From positions 62,001 to 126,000 of the forward strand of contig JAFREQ010000130.1 in the NCBI GenBank assembly GCA_025331565.1: a DNA stretch of 64,000 bases, written 5' to 3'. A program made the position numbers and the translations under genes. The DNA is from Holacanthus passer (Eukaryota; Chordata; Actinopteri; Pomacanthidae). Below are positions 10,754 to 22,140 of this stretch, piece after piece. A model generated the notes under the pieces. The model was not told where the DNA came from. It did no database searches and saw only the letters and a program-made list of their open reading frames with translations. The first letter of the stretch is position 1, and every line of letters begins with the position of its first letter.

Positions 10754-12439
10754 CATTTTAAACATTTCAAACATTTTTACTGCAGTGAATGGATTCAGGA
10801 GGCTCTTTAGTGTCTGTTGCACGTCTGCTAACTTTCCTTCCCCCTTTGGGAATGTGGACATTTTCTTCTTTGATTACTTTCAGTGTTTGTTTTTATGCTG
10901 AAGCTGCAGTTTTAACCATTTATCAAAGAGCTTTTGGGATCTTGCTGTGAATGCTTCCTCTTGGACCCTGTTGATGCTTCGTTTCTCTACAACTGCAGTT
11001 ACATATGATGTCGGCTGTGTTTTCTGTTTTCAGCTCCTGTCAAACCTGCAGGTCTGTGGCAGAGAAACGAATCCATCACAGACGACAACGTTCGGACGTA
11101 TGAATCCTGTGATCGTCGGATGGTGCTACGGCTGTGAGCAGGGGCCACATTAGAAACCTGTCTGTGTCGGTGCGTTCGAGAGCACTCCAGCACCTGAGGC
11201 TGCACATTTCGCTGTCGACAAAAACATGTGGAAATGCTTCACTTTTAAATATGGCTCTGATTTCCAACCAATCTCCTGTAAAGAAGCATAGAACTACATA
11301 TACTATTATTTGGAAATTGCAGACCCATAAATTCTTACCAAATATCTTCAATGTCAGGAAGAACCAAATTCACGCTTTCAAATGCTTGAGGTCGTTCATG
11401 CAACATTTGCAGCAGCTGAATATCAAACCCAGGATATTAATCTGTCATTTAAAGCACAAGTTGTGGACTGTGATGGATTTTCACTCTGCAGCAAATTGAT
11501 TCCCAGAAGAAGAAGATCTGAGGGGCTGATTTGAAAAATGATGAGCAGGAGGACAAATTATTCCTGATTTGTGCACAACATGTAGATTCAGTGTATTTTG
11601 TTGAACCTGCGGTGACAAGAAACCGTCACAGGAGCTCAGTATCTTGAGCTTGTGGAAGACGAGCGCGTCCGGGTTCTGGTGAGCGTCCTCATCAGGTTTC
11701 GCTGGTTCTGGTGCAGAGCCGTGTGCTTTCAGTCAGTAAATGCAGCACCGGGCTGAAACAGAGACAGATGGACGTCTCCCCGCCTTCTCCCCTGCGCACA
11801 GGTTACACAGCAACACATGGCAACGCTCGCCGCCACCGACATCCAAGTGTACAGCGCCCGGCTAGAATGACAGCCACAGGAGGATGGAGGAGGGGGTAGG
11901 AGGGTGACGGGGGTGTTAAAACAAGCGCCACTCACTCCCTCACTTTTCTCACTTCGCCTTTAAAAGACTGTTACCTTAACAAGTGGCGCACAGGAATAAA
12001 CGCTTTGGGCTGAGTCCGTGGTGCAATTAAACGCTCGGCGGCTATCCCCCTCATGTCTAATTAGCGGTGCTCTTCTCTGAGCGCGCTCCGCCCCGCTCCC
12101 TGGGGAACGGGACGATCCCACTCGCCCGTCTGTGCTCGCTAATGAAGTGCCAGCTCTCTTTTTTTCCCTTCTTCTCTTCTTCATTGGATCGAGGAGGGCC
12201 AAGTGAAGTGAGGTGGAGGAACAGTGCGGTCTGTGTTGTGGGAAAGGCTGGGGGAGTCGGAGCGAGGAGCCTTTTTAAGAAACGCAGACTCCTGGTCGAG
12301 CGTTGGTGGCCCCTCGTCGTGGACACAAGCCCTGAGAGTCCTGCCGCAGACTCACCTTCTCTGAAACAGACTGACGGACGCGCGAGCAAGTGAATCCAGA
12401 TCAGCCCTTTCAGCTTCGACTGAAGCTAATTCATCTCAG

Positions 12440-12610
12440 TTATTTGGGGTTTTTAATCAAATGTCCATCATAAGTTCCCCGAGTCCCAAGTGTCTTCTGA
12501 GATCTTGTTTTGTCCCCGAGTCCAAAACCCAAAGTTTGCAATGACAAAAGCAGCAAATCCTCATCTCTGATTGGCTGAAACCAGAAAATGATTTTTGCTT
12601 GACCTAAACT
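12440..12610 (+). repeat. fish miniature interspersed repeat (family B)
   Basis: Landmarks in order: a TGTTTTGTCC box, CCAAAACCCAAAG, AAAGCAGCAAATCCTCA, GATTTTTGCTTGA. The order matches a fish MITE-like consensus I recall. Related copies lie at 34990-35260, 47650-47970 and 60160-60400, with fragments at 25355-25435 and 42820-42945. Confidence 0.7.
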
Positions 12611-13552
12611 GTATAAAGTCTTTTGTTGAGTATTGCTTGCGTCGCATATTTCCCACTGTGCTCACTTCCTGTCTGAAACCTCAAACCTTTCAAAGGAATC
12701 GCTGTGATCAGTGGGTTTGTTTGTTGGAGGGAAGAAAATCTGCATTAAAATGTTTTGGCTGGGTTCAACTCTGGTGAACTTTAACACACGGCTGTTGACC
12801 AATAACAAGCCAACAAACTGACCTCTGACCTAAAGCAAAGCTGGAGAGGCTACAATCAATCTGTTTGTCACCAACCAAATTTATTTAACCTCCTCTGCTG
12901 GAGCATCAACGGCTCCATGACAGAAGTTTACAGACAGAGACAGAAGTCAATGGTACAAATACGTCTTCTGAATCGACTCCTGTTCCATCGTCAGTACACA
13001 GTTTCCTTTTTGATGTGATCACTAGAGTCGTGAGAATCTCCTGTGTGATACACATGAAGACGAGATGCTTCTGTTTACAACGATGAAGATCCTTCAAAGT
13101 TACTCCTTTTTAATAATTCAATAAACAGGATACTTTGAAGATTCATGTATTTGTTGACTTGAGGTTTGGAGAAATCTCTCTTAGATTACAGAGATCTTCA
13201 AACATCCCTTCCCTTTTATTGTATTTTGTTTTAACGTATTAGTTTATTTGCAAAGTGGACTGAGACTCTTGTGACCTTAAACAAACACACTTAGGCTGCT
13301 TATATGTAAATGTGATCACAATCAGCTGTTGGCAGAAGAATATGTGCCTCATAAAGTGAACATGAACATGTTTCAACATGTTTTGATACGGGGACATTTT
13401 GGAGCAGGTGGGTTTTATTGGAAAACAGAACATCGCTCAACTTACAAGATGTCAGGCAGATTTATTCCTTGCAGGCTGCAACAGAAAATTGAGATGCTGT
13501 GTTATTATTGCGCTGATATCCTTCACATTGTGACATACACACCGCACAGCAC

Positions 13553-13588
13553 AAGGACTCATCACGACACAAGGACTCATCACGACAC
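13553..13588. repeat. 18-bp tandem duplication
   Basis: AAGGACTCATCACGACAC occurs twice head to tail. Confidence 0.95.
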
Positions 13589-14426
13589 AGCACAAAATCT
13601 TTACTGACGAGTCACTGAGGAACGATCGCATGCAAAAGAGTCACAGTCGCAATCCCAAACCACAAAGCTCCGTCTCGTTCAGACGGGAATCAACCTGCAT
13701 GCTCTTCTGTTGAGGCCACAGCTGAGCGACATGGATTTTCATAATGTACTTTTATAACAGGACATTAAAACTTGAGCATGCGAGGAGTGAAAAAGTTAGT
13801 TCTCGTTATAATAATTCATTTTGCTGATGGACTTTTTGACAAACATGCAAACAGACGAACAGAATCCGAGCTGCCACACGACTGCTGAGCGTTGGGGACA
13901 GACAGACAGAGGACAGTCCTGGCTCGAGGTGTCCACCTGGACCTGAGCCCTGAAAACCCAAAGACCTGACCTCAACTGATCCAGGTCTTTACAAATCAAT
14001 CAATCAATCAACTAACTGAATATAAGACCTCAAACACAACAGCTCATCCAAAGTGATTTAAAGTGCAAAATGAATCAGAACTAAAAAAACAAAAAAAAAA
14101 AAAACTGAGGTCAAGAAAAAATGAGAATAACGCAGCAAAATACCGACTTGAGTGCGTCGTCATCATGTCAGAGGTCGTGCCTGGCGCCTGGTGCTGAGTT
14201 CACTGTTGGTCTTTTTATCTCTGCTCTGCTCTGGAAATGTCAATGTCGTCTAACTGATGGTTTAACATTGAACCTATTGGATGGACAATTTTGTAAAATG
14301 GCTTTTTCAGGTCAGGAAACAGCTTCACACTTCAAACTGTCTGGAGGCAGAACATCAGCAAACTCAGGTCCTCGTCTTTGGGTCTGCTTGGGTTCAGGTC
14401 CGGGTCTGGGTCCGGGTCTGGGTCTG

Positions 14427-14437
14427 CCCCCCCCCCC
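14427..14437 (-). promoter_or_regulatory. G11 run just downstream of the cassette exon donor
   Basis: Eleven C on the plus strand give G11 in the transcript, 13 bases after the GT of the cassette donor. It is followed by CAGACC/CGGACC repeats. G runs next to a 5' splice site can act through hnRNP H/F. The regulatory role is inferred. Confidence 0.4.
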
Positions 14438-14450
14438 ACGTTATACATAC

Positions 14451-14570
14451 GTGTTCTCACACAGCGGTCCCATCCACGCGGGGGCCGAGAAGCTGGGCAT
14501 CTGTGGCAGCGTGAGAGGGAGGCTGGGGACTTTGGGAAGAGGAACGCTCGCTAGGTTGTTGGTCAATGAC
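14451..14570 (-). CDS. cadps2: cadps2 cassette exon 12 (Pro/Leu-rich insert, likely alternative)
   Basis: 120 bases, with one base at the start and two at the end completing codons, so it can be included or skipped without a frameshift. The acceptor is cccggcag and the donor GTATGT. It reads SLTNNLAS, then VPLPKVPSLPLTLPQMPSF, then SAPAWMGPLCEN. It lines up with an insert I recall in mammalian CAPS isoforms (NIANSLPNVALPKVPSLPLNLPQIP...). Inclusion gives ...SVK-insert-TNGSATSED; skipping gives ...SVNNGSATSED. The insert has no catalytic or helical signature and looks like a flexible linker in front of the MUN region. Alternative use is inferred from phase and family knowledge. Confidence 0.88.
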
Positions 14571-14679
14571 CTGCCGGGTCAGAGCCGGCGGCGAGGTCGA
14601 TCGATGGCGGGAAGAGAAAATGTTACAAATAAGAGAGAGAAGAAACCGTGACAGTAACAGTAGGCATTCTTCACCGCAG

Positions 14680-14683
<4 letters not shown>

Positions 14684-14721
<38 letters not shown>
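14684..14721 (-). repeat. (CA)n microsatellite, (UG)n in the transcript, upstream of the cassette exon
   Basis: About 19 units. It ends about 114 bases upstream of the cassette acceptor. UG repeats bind TDP-43 and CELF proteins, which control nearby exons (family knowledge). A role here is inference. Confidence 0.97.
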
Positions 14722-14722
<1 letters not shown>

Positions 14723-15469
14723 GCACAGAAACATATAATAGGAGCCACTTGTTTTGCCTGCAGTAATTGATCAATAGCAAACACCAATAAAACACAGAAA
14801 AGTCACTGCTTACTTCTATTCACTCTATTTTCTTTCAGCTCAGGTGCTTTTTGTTAAAGAGTGCAGCTCTTAGCACATTGTTCCCGGCGGCAGCGTGTCC
14901 TTGCTGTGTGTGTGTTGTACATTCAGCTCTGCCTCCTTTTGTTCCTCCGCCGTCCTGTGCAGTGTTTGGTTTGTTCAGTTCCTTCATCTCTCATTGTTTT
15001 CCGTCACATTCGCGCGGCAGCCAGTATCACACCTCGGCAAATCATCGCCGCCGATAGTAAACAGAGGAAAGACAATGAGCGACGGCTGAAACCGATCGAG
15101 CTCACGCACGTCTGTGCACGTGGGGTTTCAGATGAAGAAAAGCAATTCACTATTTTAGGAAAAACTGTAGCTCAAATGCCCAAAAAGACCAAATCTGATT
15201 TGCACCACCTTTATATGAGGAAGCAGTGAATCACACACATCGTGTCTTGATGAGGATCAATGTGATCAAAATGAATCACAAGATTCATCGAAAACAAAGA
15301 GCAGAAATCTTTCTTTCTGTTACTGTTGTTTGTAATGAATCACTTTTAATCTCCTCTTTAATCTGACTCTATTTTTGCTCATTTGTATCTTCTATTTATT
15401 TTCATCTGTTGAAATCCTCTTCATGTCTCTTCATTCTGTTCTGTGCTTCTTTCACATCTTCTTCTTGTG

Positions 15470-15535
15470 CCTCATGTGAAGTGCTTTGCTCTGCCTTGTT
15501 GCTGAAAGATGCTGCACACACAAACTTCTGACCTT
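15470..15535 (+). mobile_element. possible LINE 3' tail fragment
   Basis: GTGCTTTGCTCTGCCTTGTT followed by GCTGAAAGATGCTGCACA resembles the AGCACTTTG...GTGCTATACAAATAAA tail of fish non-LTR elements. It is short, so confidence is low. The same motif closes the longer fragment at 45885-46100. Confidence 0.4.
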
Positions 15536-15919
15536 GTGAAGAAAAACTGGACGTCCACATTTTTTCATCCGTGTTATAGTAATTACTGAACAAGAATGAG
15601 AATCTTCAGGGCAACACAGACTTGATGCATCACTGCGAGCTGAAGTGTCAGATATGTTGAAATTATTCTATTAAAGTATCAAAGTACAAAGTGTGTTTCT
15701 TACGTTTATAATGTTACGTGAAGGGACAATAAAAATATAGTCAGAGGGAAACAGACAGATTTTTCTCCAACTCCAAAAGAGAAATATTTGCTTTGAATGC
15801 ACCTCTTTTAAAATCTGCAAATAATGAGTTGAGCCTGTGTCGTGCTGTGCAATCACTGCTGTGTGGAGGCTTCCTGAATCGAAAGCCCGATGGTGGCGAG
15901 CAGCCGGGCGGACTCTTAC

Positions 15920-16061
15920 TTGACGGACTGCCAGGTCTCCTGCTCGAAGCCGCGGTGGATGGACTGGGCGATGGACGACTCCATCAGGTCGATGTAGCGA
16001 ACCACCAGGGGGACGAACAGGTCCTGCAGGTGCTTGTGGAACGTGCCATTGCACAGGTGAG
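15920..16061 (-). CDS. cadps2: cadps2 exon 11 of window
   Basis: 142 bases. The acceptor is ccccccacag and the donor GTAAGA. It reads HLCNGTFHKHLQDLFVP, then LVVRYIDLMESSIAQSIHRG, then FEQETWQSV plus AA. The block CNG.FHKHLQ..F.PLVVRY.DLMESSIAQSIHRGFE is a CAPS signature. ETWQ.V is the CADPS2 form in my memory (ESWEPV in CADPS). The trailing AA can join exon 12 (G, giving Lys) or skip straight to exon 13 (T, giving Asn). Both choices are in frame. Confidence 0.97.
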
Positions 16062-16299
16062 CTGTGGGGGGGCGGAGCCAAAAGAAGACCAGGTGAGCAA
16101 ATGTAATACCTTTTCATACTATTTCCATGAAAACAGTCAAACAAGAAGACATTATGCAACTCTGAAACAAACAACATCTATATTCTACGAGCTTCTATCA
16201 GCAAGTATGTGTTGAAAGTAACGCTGCACAGATTACACTGAACCAAAGCTGTTGCTTCTCCTGTGTATCACTGCTAAACATCAAAGGGTGGATTCTGTC

Positions 16300-16475
16300 A
16301 ACAGCTACTTCTGAGGAGTTAGTTAGTCAGCGATCAGGTAAATATATAAAACACACATTTGGGGCAGAAGGAGGCTGCTGGCTTCACATTTACTGAACAG
16401 ACTGAGAATCTAACTCTTGGCAAGAAAGTTCATCAACGTCTTTCCTAAAATGTTGAACTGCTCCTTTAATGCTAC
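16300..16475 (+). repeat. fish miniature interspersed repeat (family A), 3' part
   Basis: Shares the ordered landmarks AGAATCTAACTCTTGGCAAG, AAATGTTGAACTGCTCCTTT with the family seen at 2385-2585, in the same orientation. The TATGCTAAGCTAAGC portion is missing. Confidence 0.65.
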
Positions 16476-18433
16476 ATCAACCCATCCAGCACCTTGAGGA
16501 GGTGATTAACTGTTGGTGTCTCTCTTTGGAGGACGGCGAGACGAATTACAGAATTCATAGTGTAGACGATCTGTTTTTCTCGGCTCTGATGCGGCCGCAC
16601 AGGTGTTCCTGATACCGAGACGCCCCGACCCGACTCCTCCCTGTAGGTTTGAGAGAGGCCGTCAAACAGACAGACGGATCCTGGGGGACGGCGACAGTCC
16701 ACGGGAGGAGAGACAAAGACAGAGCGTGCCGGGTGAGAAGCGAGTAGGCCGGTCTCTCAGGACTTCATTAGCTTTAATTCCTCTCGCTCTGCTCCGTCAT
16801 GATTAACACTAGCCTTTTTGCCCTCCGGAGAGTAAAAGCAGCCTCCCTCGCAGCCGCTCGCCTTCGCACGCTGACAATCAAGTGAGCATTTAAATAATCT
16901 ACAGAACGACTGAGAGATAATACACTTGTTGCAGAAAATCCTCGAAGAGCGGACGAGACATCGAGTCGCCTGAGATGAGCTGAGCGGCGGCGAACATTTG
17001 AAAAACCGCTGCGAACAATTAGAAAAGTCAAGGATTGTTCATATTTTATCAGCCGGGAGGAAACTCGTGAATCATTATCCTGCAAAGCTTTTTCACTTCA
17101 CCCCGTCTGTCTGATCGGGACTGAACTCGAATCTCTTTAATCTCACTTTAGACACAATTATCAAAGAGGGAAAGCCTCATTTGTGCAAACAGTCAAAACT
17201 ATGATTTCGCTCATTCTGTGTTTCGGCTCCGTCTATTGCCTCATTACGCTCCAATTTAAGTTGACTCATGTTGTGACACTTGGAATAATTACGGCATTAA
17301 CAGAGAACGGTAATTAGAAAAAATATAAAAGATATGAGCCACACACAAAAAAAGAGATTTGTGGGTTTTTCACATAATGAAACGCTGAGTTTTTTGTTTC
17401 CAACAGTGCCCTTGGGCTGTCTGTCTATCTGCCTGTCTGTTACTGTATTCGAGGTACTTTGGCATCAGCCATGTTAAATAACGCCTCGCATCTCGCCAAA
17501 TCTCCGCTGGCTCCGAGACAAAGCCGAGGGAGGGCTCGCAGAGAGGAAACAATGAGCCGAGAATTTTCTCCGGCAGTCAAATGAAATCTAAACAGCGAGA
17601 TGCGGTCGGGGAAGAAAATGCTCCAAGAAGATGAAACACAGCGGAGCGACGTTGATGTTTGTCGTACCTCAATCTAAAGTTTCCACCATCGTCATGTAGC
17701 TTTGATTTTTTTCACGCCGTCGGGACCTTGAGACGCGGAAAAGCACATTATAAAAATAAGTGGGTGGACGTAAAACGTTTCCTTATTCCTGAAATCATGT
17801 TGTTTGGATGCGTTCCAGAAAATGATTCACTAGATGGGAAACGATTGTGAAGGATCACGTGAGAAAGTTCATCTGCTGCTTTGATCTTTATTCTCAGCTT
17901 CCATCAACACCAGACTCAAAGATTGACCCATTTAAAATCTATTCGAAATTTTTTCTTTTGGATTGTTGTGTTCGAGGTCTTATATTAATAAAGGTTAGTT
18001 GGTAGATTTATTGATTGATTGACTGAGACACGAGACGACAACAGGAAAGAAATTAAAAAAATGATGATGAACAGATTCAAGAGAGACCTTATTCATTTCA
18101 CCAAAACAAAAAAAAAAAAAACCTCGGAGGTAGTGACCTGGGAAGAGCTTGAATCTAACAATTAGAACATAAGACAAGATACTTTAAATCCGACTTCCTT
18201 TGTTAAGTTATTCCATATAAACCCACATATACACACAGTTTATAGAAGCTATAAATATGTGTGATTGTGTGAGTGATCATGTCATTTCTTAAAGATGAAT
18301 AAGACTAAAAAGAGCTGTTTCTGATATTTAACCCACTGATGAAATCACATCAGCTGAAAGAGTTTCATGTCCACTGACTAAACAAATAAATCTGAGTGAA
18401 GGTGAGGAGGAGGAGCCTGCCGACAGGTGGACA

Positions 18434-18479
18434 GGTCAGCTGACACCGAGCGGTCAGCTGACACCGAGCGGTCAGCTGA
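18434..18479. repeat. 18-bp tandem repeat with CAGCTG E-boxes
   Basis: GGTCAGCTGACACCGAGC occurs twice plus a partial third copy. Each unit contains TCAGCTGA, a palindromic E-box core. Confidence 0.95.
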
Positions 18480-18984
18480 TCGTGGCCCTCCTCCACAGTT
18501 TCCTCCTCTGCCTGTGTTAATGACCTCTGTGTCTGAACCTCTTCTAACGAGCCTTGTTTTCTCTAACGTCAGCTCAGCGGAGGCACCGTGTGCCGTGTTT
18601 GAGGCATGAAACTGAAGATCAGGCTGTAAAGAGGAGAGAGTGAGCAGAAACTAGAAGGTGTCAGTGAGGAGTCGTGGCCGACCGTCGTCTTCTTATAAAT
18701 TTCATGTCATCATTTTAAAGCTGCAGCTGCAAAATGTTTCCTGTCACAGGTGTAAAGTTGAAAGACATCATTACCCAGAAACACTATGGGGTGAATGAAC
18801 TACACGTCCTGTTCTCAGTGTGAAGGAGTGCGTGCGGGGGAGGAGGTGGCGAAAGGAATGGAAGTGGTGAAAGCAGTGCAAAACTAGTAAAGAGATTTTT
18901 GGATTTTAGTTTGAATCTTTCACTTCCTGTGTGGAGTAGATTTCCCAGCAGAGAGAAAACTGATAGAATTTAATTTGGAGAAAA

Positions 18985-18986
<2 letters not shown>

Positions 18987-19030
<44 letters not shown>
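18987..19030. repeat. (TG)n microsatellite
   Basis: About 22 uninterrupted TG units. Confidence 0.98.
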
Positions 19031-19033
<3 letters not shown>

Positions 19034-19821
19034 GACGATCTGACGGCTGCACGCTCTTGTTGGTTCAGAGCCCACAGAAACTGGCAGAGTAAAGCTGTGA
19101 TTACAGACAGCAGGAAATTATACACTGAACTGTGTTTGACACTCGCAGTAAACCTGCCATGTTGAGTTTCCGCTCAGTAAATGAAACAAACAGGAGTTAA
19201 TTCTGAGATGTTTGTATTTACAGACACATCTAATCAGAGAGAGGAAGATTATAATATGTTCAGTCTCTAAACAGATTGATGAGGGTGTGTCCATTGATCC
19301 TGAAGATCACAACCTGCTCTCGTTTTAAACGAGGTTTGAAACAGCAGAGTTGATCCACAGCTTTAATAGTTGATATTTGACAATAGTTATTAATCAGGTT
19401 CAGTCTCTGAACTGTTGAAGAATTCTGGTTCCAATCTGATCACAGTCTTGTAGCTGGTAGAGTTTTTTCAGAGATTTATTTCTCTACATCCTGAGCCTCT
19501 CTGGACCAGTAAGACAGTTCAACAACGCTTTTATTTTGAAAGACCAAGTGAGAAGAGGCGCTTCAGCATAAAACTTTACAAGTAGCCTATCAAAGCTGCT
19601 TCTGACGGTCATGTGACCTTTAAAGTTGACTTTTCCAGTTCTGATTTTGTGATTTTGTTTGGAAAGCTTCAGCTTTGTGCTGAAGTCGTATTTCCTGAAT
19701 CTCTGCAACGAAGGTGGTGAGACGAAGTTAGAAGGAACCATCGTCGGACACAGGTTTAAAAATTTCAGCCATTAGCTCAAAGCGCGGCTGAGTCTGACAA
19801 AATGTGAAGAACAGAACTCAC

Positions 19822-19978
19822 GGTCAGTTCGCAGGAAGTTGTTGAGGAGCTGGAACAGAGGGAAACTGTCCCACGAGTCCACCTGCTGGACCTGCAGGGC
19901 GCCGTCCATGTCGGCTCGGTACAGGGACAGAAAGGTCTCGGCGTGTTCGGCCGTCAGCTCCGGCCACCACGAGAAAGC
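19822..19978 (-). CDS. cadps2: cadps2 exon 10 of window
   Basis: 157 bases: 52 codons plus one base. The acceptor is cttcctcag and the donor GTGAGT. It reads AFSWWPELTAEHAETFLSLY, then RADMDGALQVQQV, then DSWDSFPLFQLLNNFLRTD. It is collinear with the family block AFAWWPDL.AEHAE.F..LF.VDMD.AL..Q..DSWDSFPLFQLLN.FLR. The single trailing C joins CT of exon 11 to give Pro. The predicted helices belong to the region leading into the MUN homology. Confidence 0.96.
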
Positions 19979-20344
19979 CTGAGGAAGAGGAAACCATCCC
20001 AGAGACAAAAGTCAGCCACAACAGGAAGTTGCTTTACTTTAGGTGCAGACTGACAAATCAAAACTCTGTCATGTTTGTTTACATGCAACATTTGTTTACG
20101 ATCACGTGACAAAGGCTTCAGCAAACACAATGATTATGAGTCTGTCGGGAGCAAAAGAGGAAGTGAGCACAGGGAGGAGGAAACAACAGCGTCCACTTCT
20201 GATATCAGCTGCATCACAGCAGAGTTTTCACCATCACACACACTGTGAACTCAGTACACACAGAAAACCTGGGTTTCCAGATTCAGGTGTAGTTAAACCT
20301 CTCGACAGGTGAGACTGAGGCTTCTAAAACCAAATGGCTGCTCC

Positions 20345-20640
20345 CAGTAGTGATTTCAGTTTGTCCCATTAATGGTGGGAATGTCCCAGTCATGATCCTA
20401 TCACCTGTTACCAATGAACCTGTTTACCTGTGGAAGGATCCAAACAGGTGTTTTTGGATCAGTCCACAACTTTCACAGTCTTTTGTTGCTCCTGTCCAAC
20501 TTGTTTGAAACATGTTGCTGCATCAAATTCAAGTATAAAGAGTATATGTCAGAATGAAGAGTGTAAAAAAACACATTGCTACATTAAATGTACTTTGATT
20601 CACTGTAAAACAGGTGAAAACTCAGGAGGTTGAGTATTTC
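20345..20640 (-). mobile_element. non-autonomous DNA-transposon-like repeat (family D), internal fragment
   Basis: ATGATCCTATCACCTGTTAC, CAAACAGGTGTTTTTGGATC and CATGTTGCTGCATCA recur, in reverse orientation, inside 56865-57310. The family's GTCCCAACTTTTTTGGAAT-type ends are typical of a non-autonomous fish element I recall. No transposase is encoded. Confidence 0.7.
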
Positions 20641-21159
20641 TTTTAAAGGCTCTGTATGTAACTCACTTCCTGTGTGTTGTCTCGTAAAGGTCTTGATGAC
20701 CAAAACAGATCTGACGACCTTTTAAAAGCTAGAAATCTAAATAAATGGAGGCAGAAGTATCTTTAGCTGCTGTGACCTTCAAGAAGAAAGCGGTGCGGTT
20801 GCTTCCGGGCCGTGCGTCTCTCCTCTGGACAGGTCGGTCCGCTCGGACGACCGCGGCCTCGACAGCTAAAGGACGCCTGAGAGAAAAGTGCAACCAGCCT
20901 CGAATCGCTCGCCGATGCGCCGAGGTCGGGGTTCGTACGTGACGGAGGAAGACGAGGCAGAGATGTAAGAAAGAAATGACACGGCAGCAGCTCTCACTCG
21001 TGGCCTTGCAGGACGACTCATCCTTTCAAACGCGCCTTTTCAGTTTCCTGTTACTGACAACAAACAGCGTTAAACCAGCCTGACGATTCTTCAACACTTG
21101 CAGCTCTTTCTTCTCCAGACGTCAATTTCACTGACGGCTGACTGCAAATAAACGCCGCC

Positions 21160-22140
21160 GTCAGTCCATCAAGAAAAGACAAAGGACAGGAAGAAAAGAG
21201 ACGAGAACGCGGCCGAGGATTCAAGGAAAAGAGAGACAGGTGTAGAGATGTGAAGACAAGAAGAGGATGATTAGAAGAACGGCTTAATGTAGGAAAGACG
21301 GGAGGAAAAAGGGATGAAAGATCAGAGAGAGTGAAATCTGAATAAAACACAGGAGGAGTGAAGGAAAGAGGTCGAGAGGACAAGTAGCCGAGAACAGCTG
21401 AGCTTTTAGGTTTCATTTATTAATGTCATCATCTCGAAATAACAACATAATCAAACTGTTATCACAAGAAAACAAAAGGTTGTTTCCTCTTATTACTGTG
21501 ACAACTGAAGCTGGAAATGTCACATCAAAAACACTGATTATTGATTATTGACTGATTATTGATCTACACATCAGAAGTTGACTCGCTGAAATATTTCGGC
21601 GTCATGGCTTTTCATCTCTACAGCGAGTCTGTGATCCATTTTCCGTTTTCATGTGAGAACACGACACCTGGATGAATCAGCTGCGAATTTTGCGCCATGA
21701 GGTCGAAAAAAAGGAGAAAAGACGGGAAGGAAAGAAGGAGAGAAAGAAGGAAAATGGGACAAAAGAGGAGACGAAAGGAAGACAAGAAAGACGCAGAGAA
21801 GGTAAAAGAGAAAAAGTAAAAGCAAGACAGAAGAAGGATGGAAAGTAGGGAACAAAAAGAAGAGAAGAGAGGAGGAGAAGAGTTGAAAGAGAGAAAGGAA
21901 AGGAAGACTGGACGGAGTAAAGCAAACAGGAAGGAGGAAATAGAAAAACAGAATAAGGGGATGAAGATGAGAGAAGAGATCAAGGAAGGAGGAAAGGATT
22001 GATCAAAGAAAGGAAAGATGGAGGAGAAAACAGGGTGAGTCAGAGAGAGAGAGAGAGAAGAAAATAAAGGAGTAAATCGAGGACACATAATGGAAGCGAG
22101 AGAATAAAGACATGAGAGAGGACAGAAGAAGAGAGAAGAG
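21160..22140. repeat. purine-rich low-complexity tract
   Basis: The plus strand is dominated by A and G (GGAAGGA, AGAAGAG words). The Ser/Phe/Leu-rich frames on the minus strand are a composition effect. Confidence 0.85.

Larger units (their letters stand above)
10623..14450 (-). other. intron between cassette exon 12 and exon 13
   Basis: Carries (GAT)n near its end, a GC-richer block around 11960-12400 without a coding match, a family B repeat at 12440-12610, an 18-bp tandem pair at 13553-13588, an A-run at 14080-14104, and the G11 (transcript) run next to the cassette donor. Confidence 0.7.
14571..15919 (-). other. intron between exon 11 and cassette exon 12
   Basis: 1.35 kb with the (CA)n run above and a LINE-tail-like segment at 15470-15535. 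No other coding match. Confidence 0.7.
16062..19821 (-). other. intron between exons 10 and 11
   Basis: Holds a family A repeat fragment (16300-16475), a long non-repetitive segment (about 16560-17560), an 18-bp tandem repeat (18434-18479) and (TG)n (18987-19030). No coding match. Confidence 0.7.

Noticed and set aside
21618..22088. 156-codon Ser/Phe/Leu-rich frame
   Set aside because: Product of the purine-rich tract on the opposite strand, with no start context or family resemblance.
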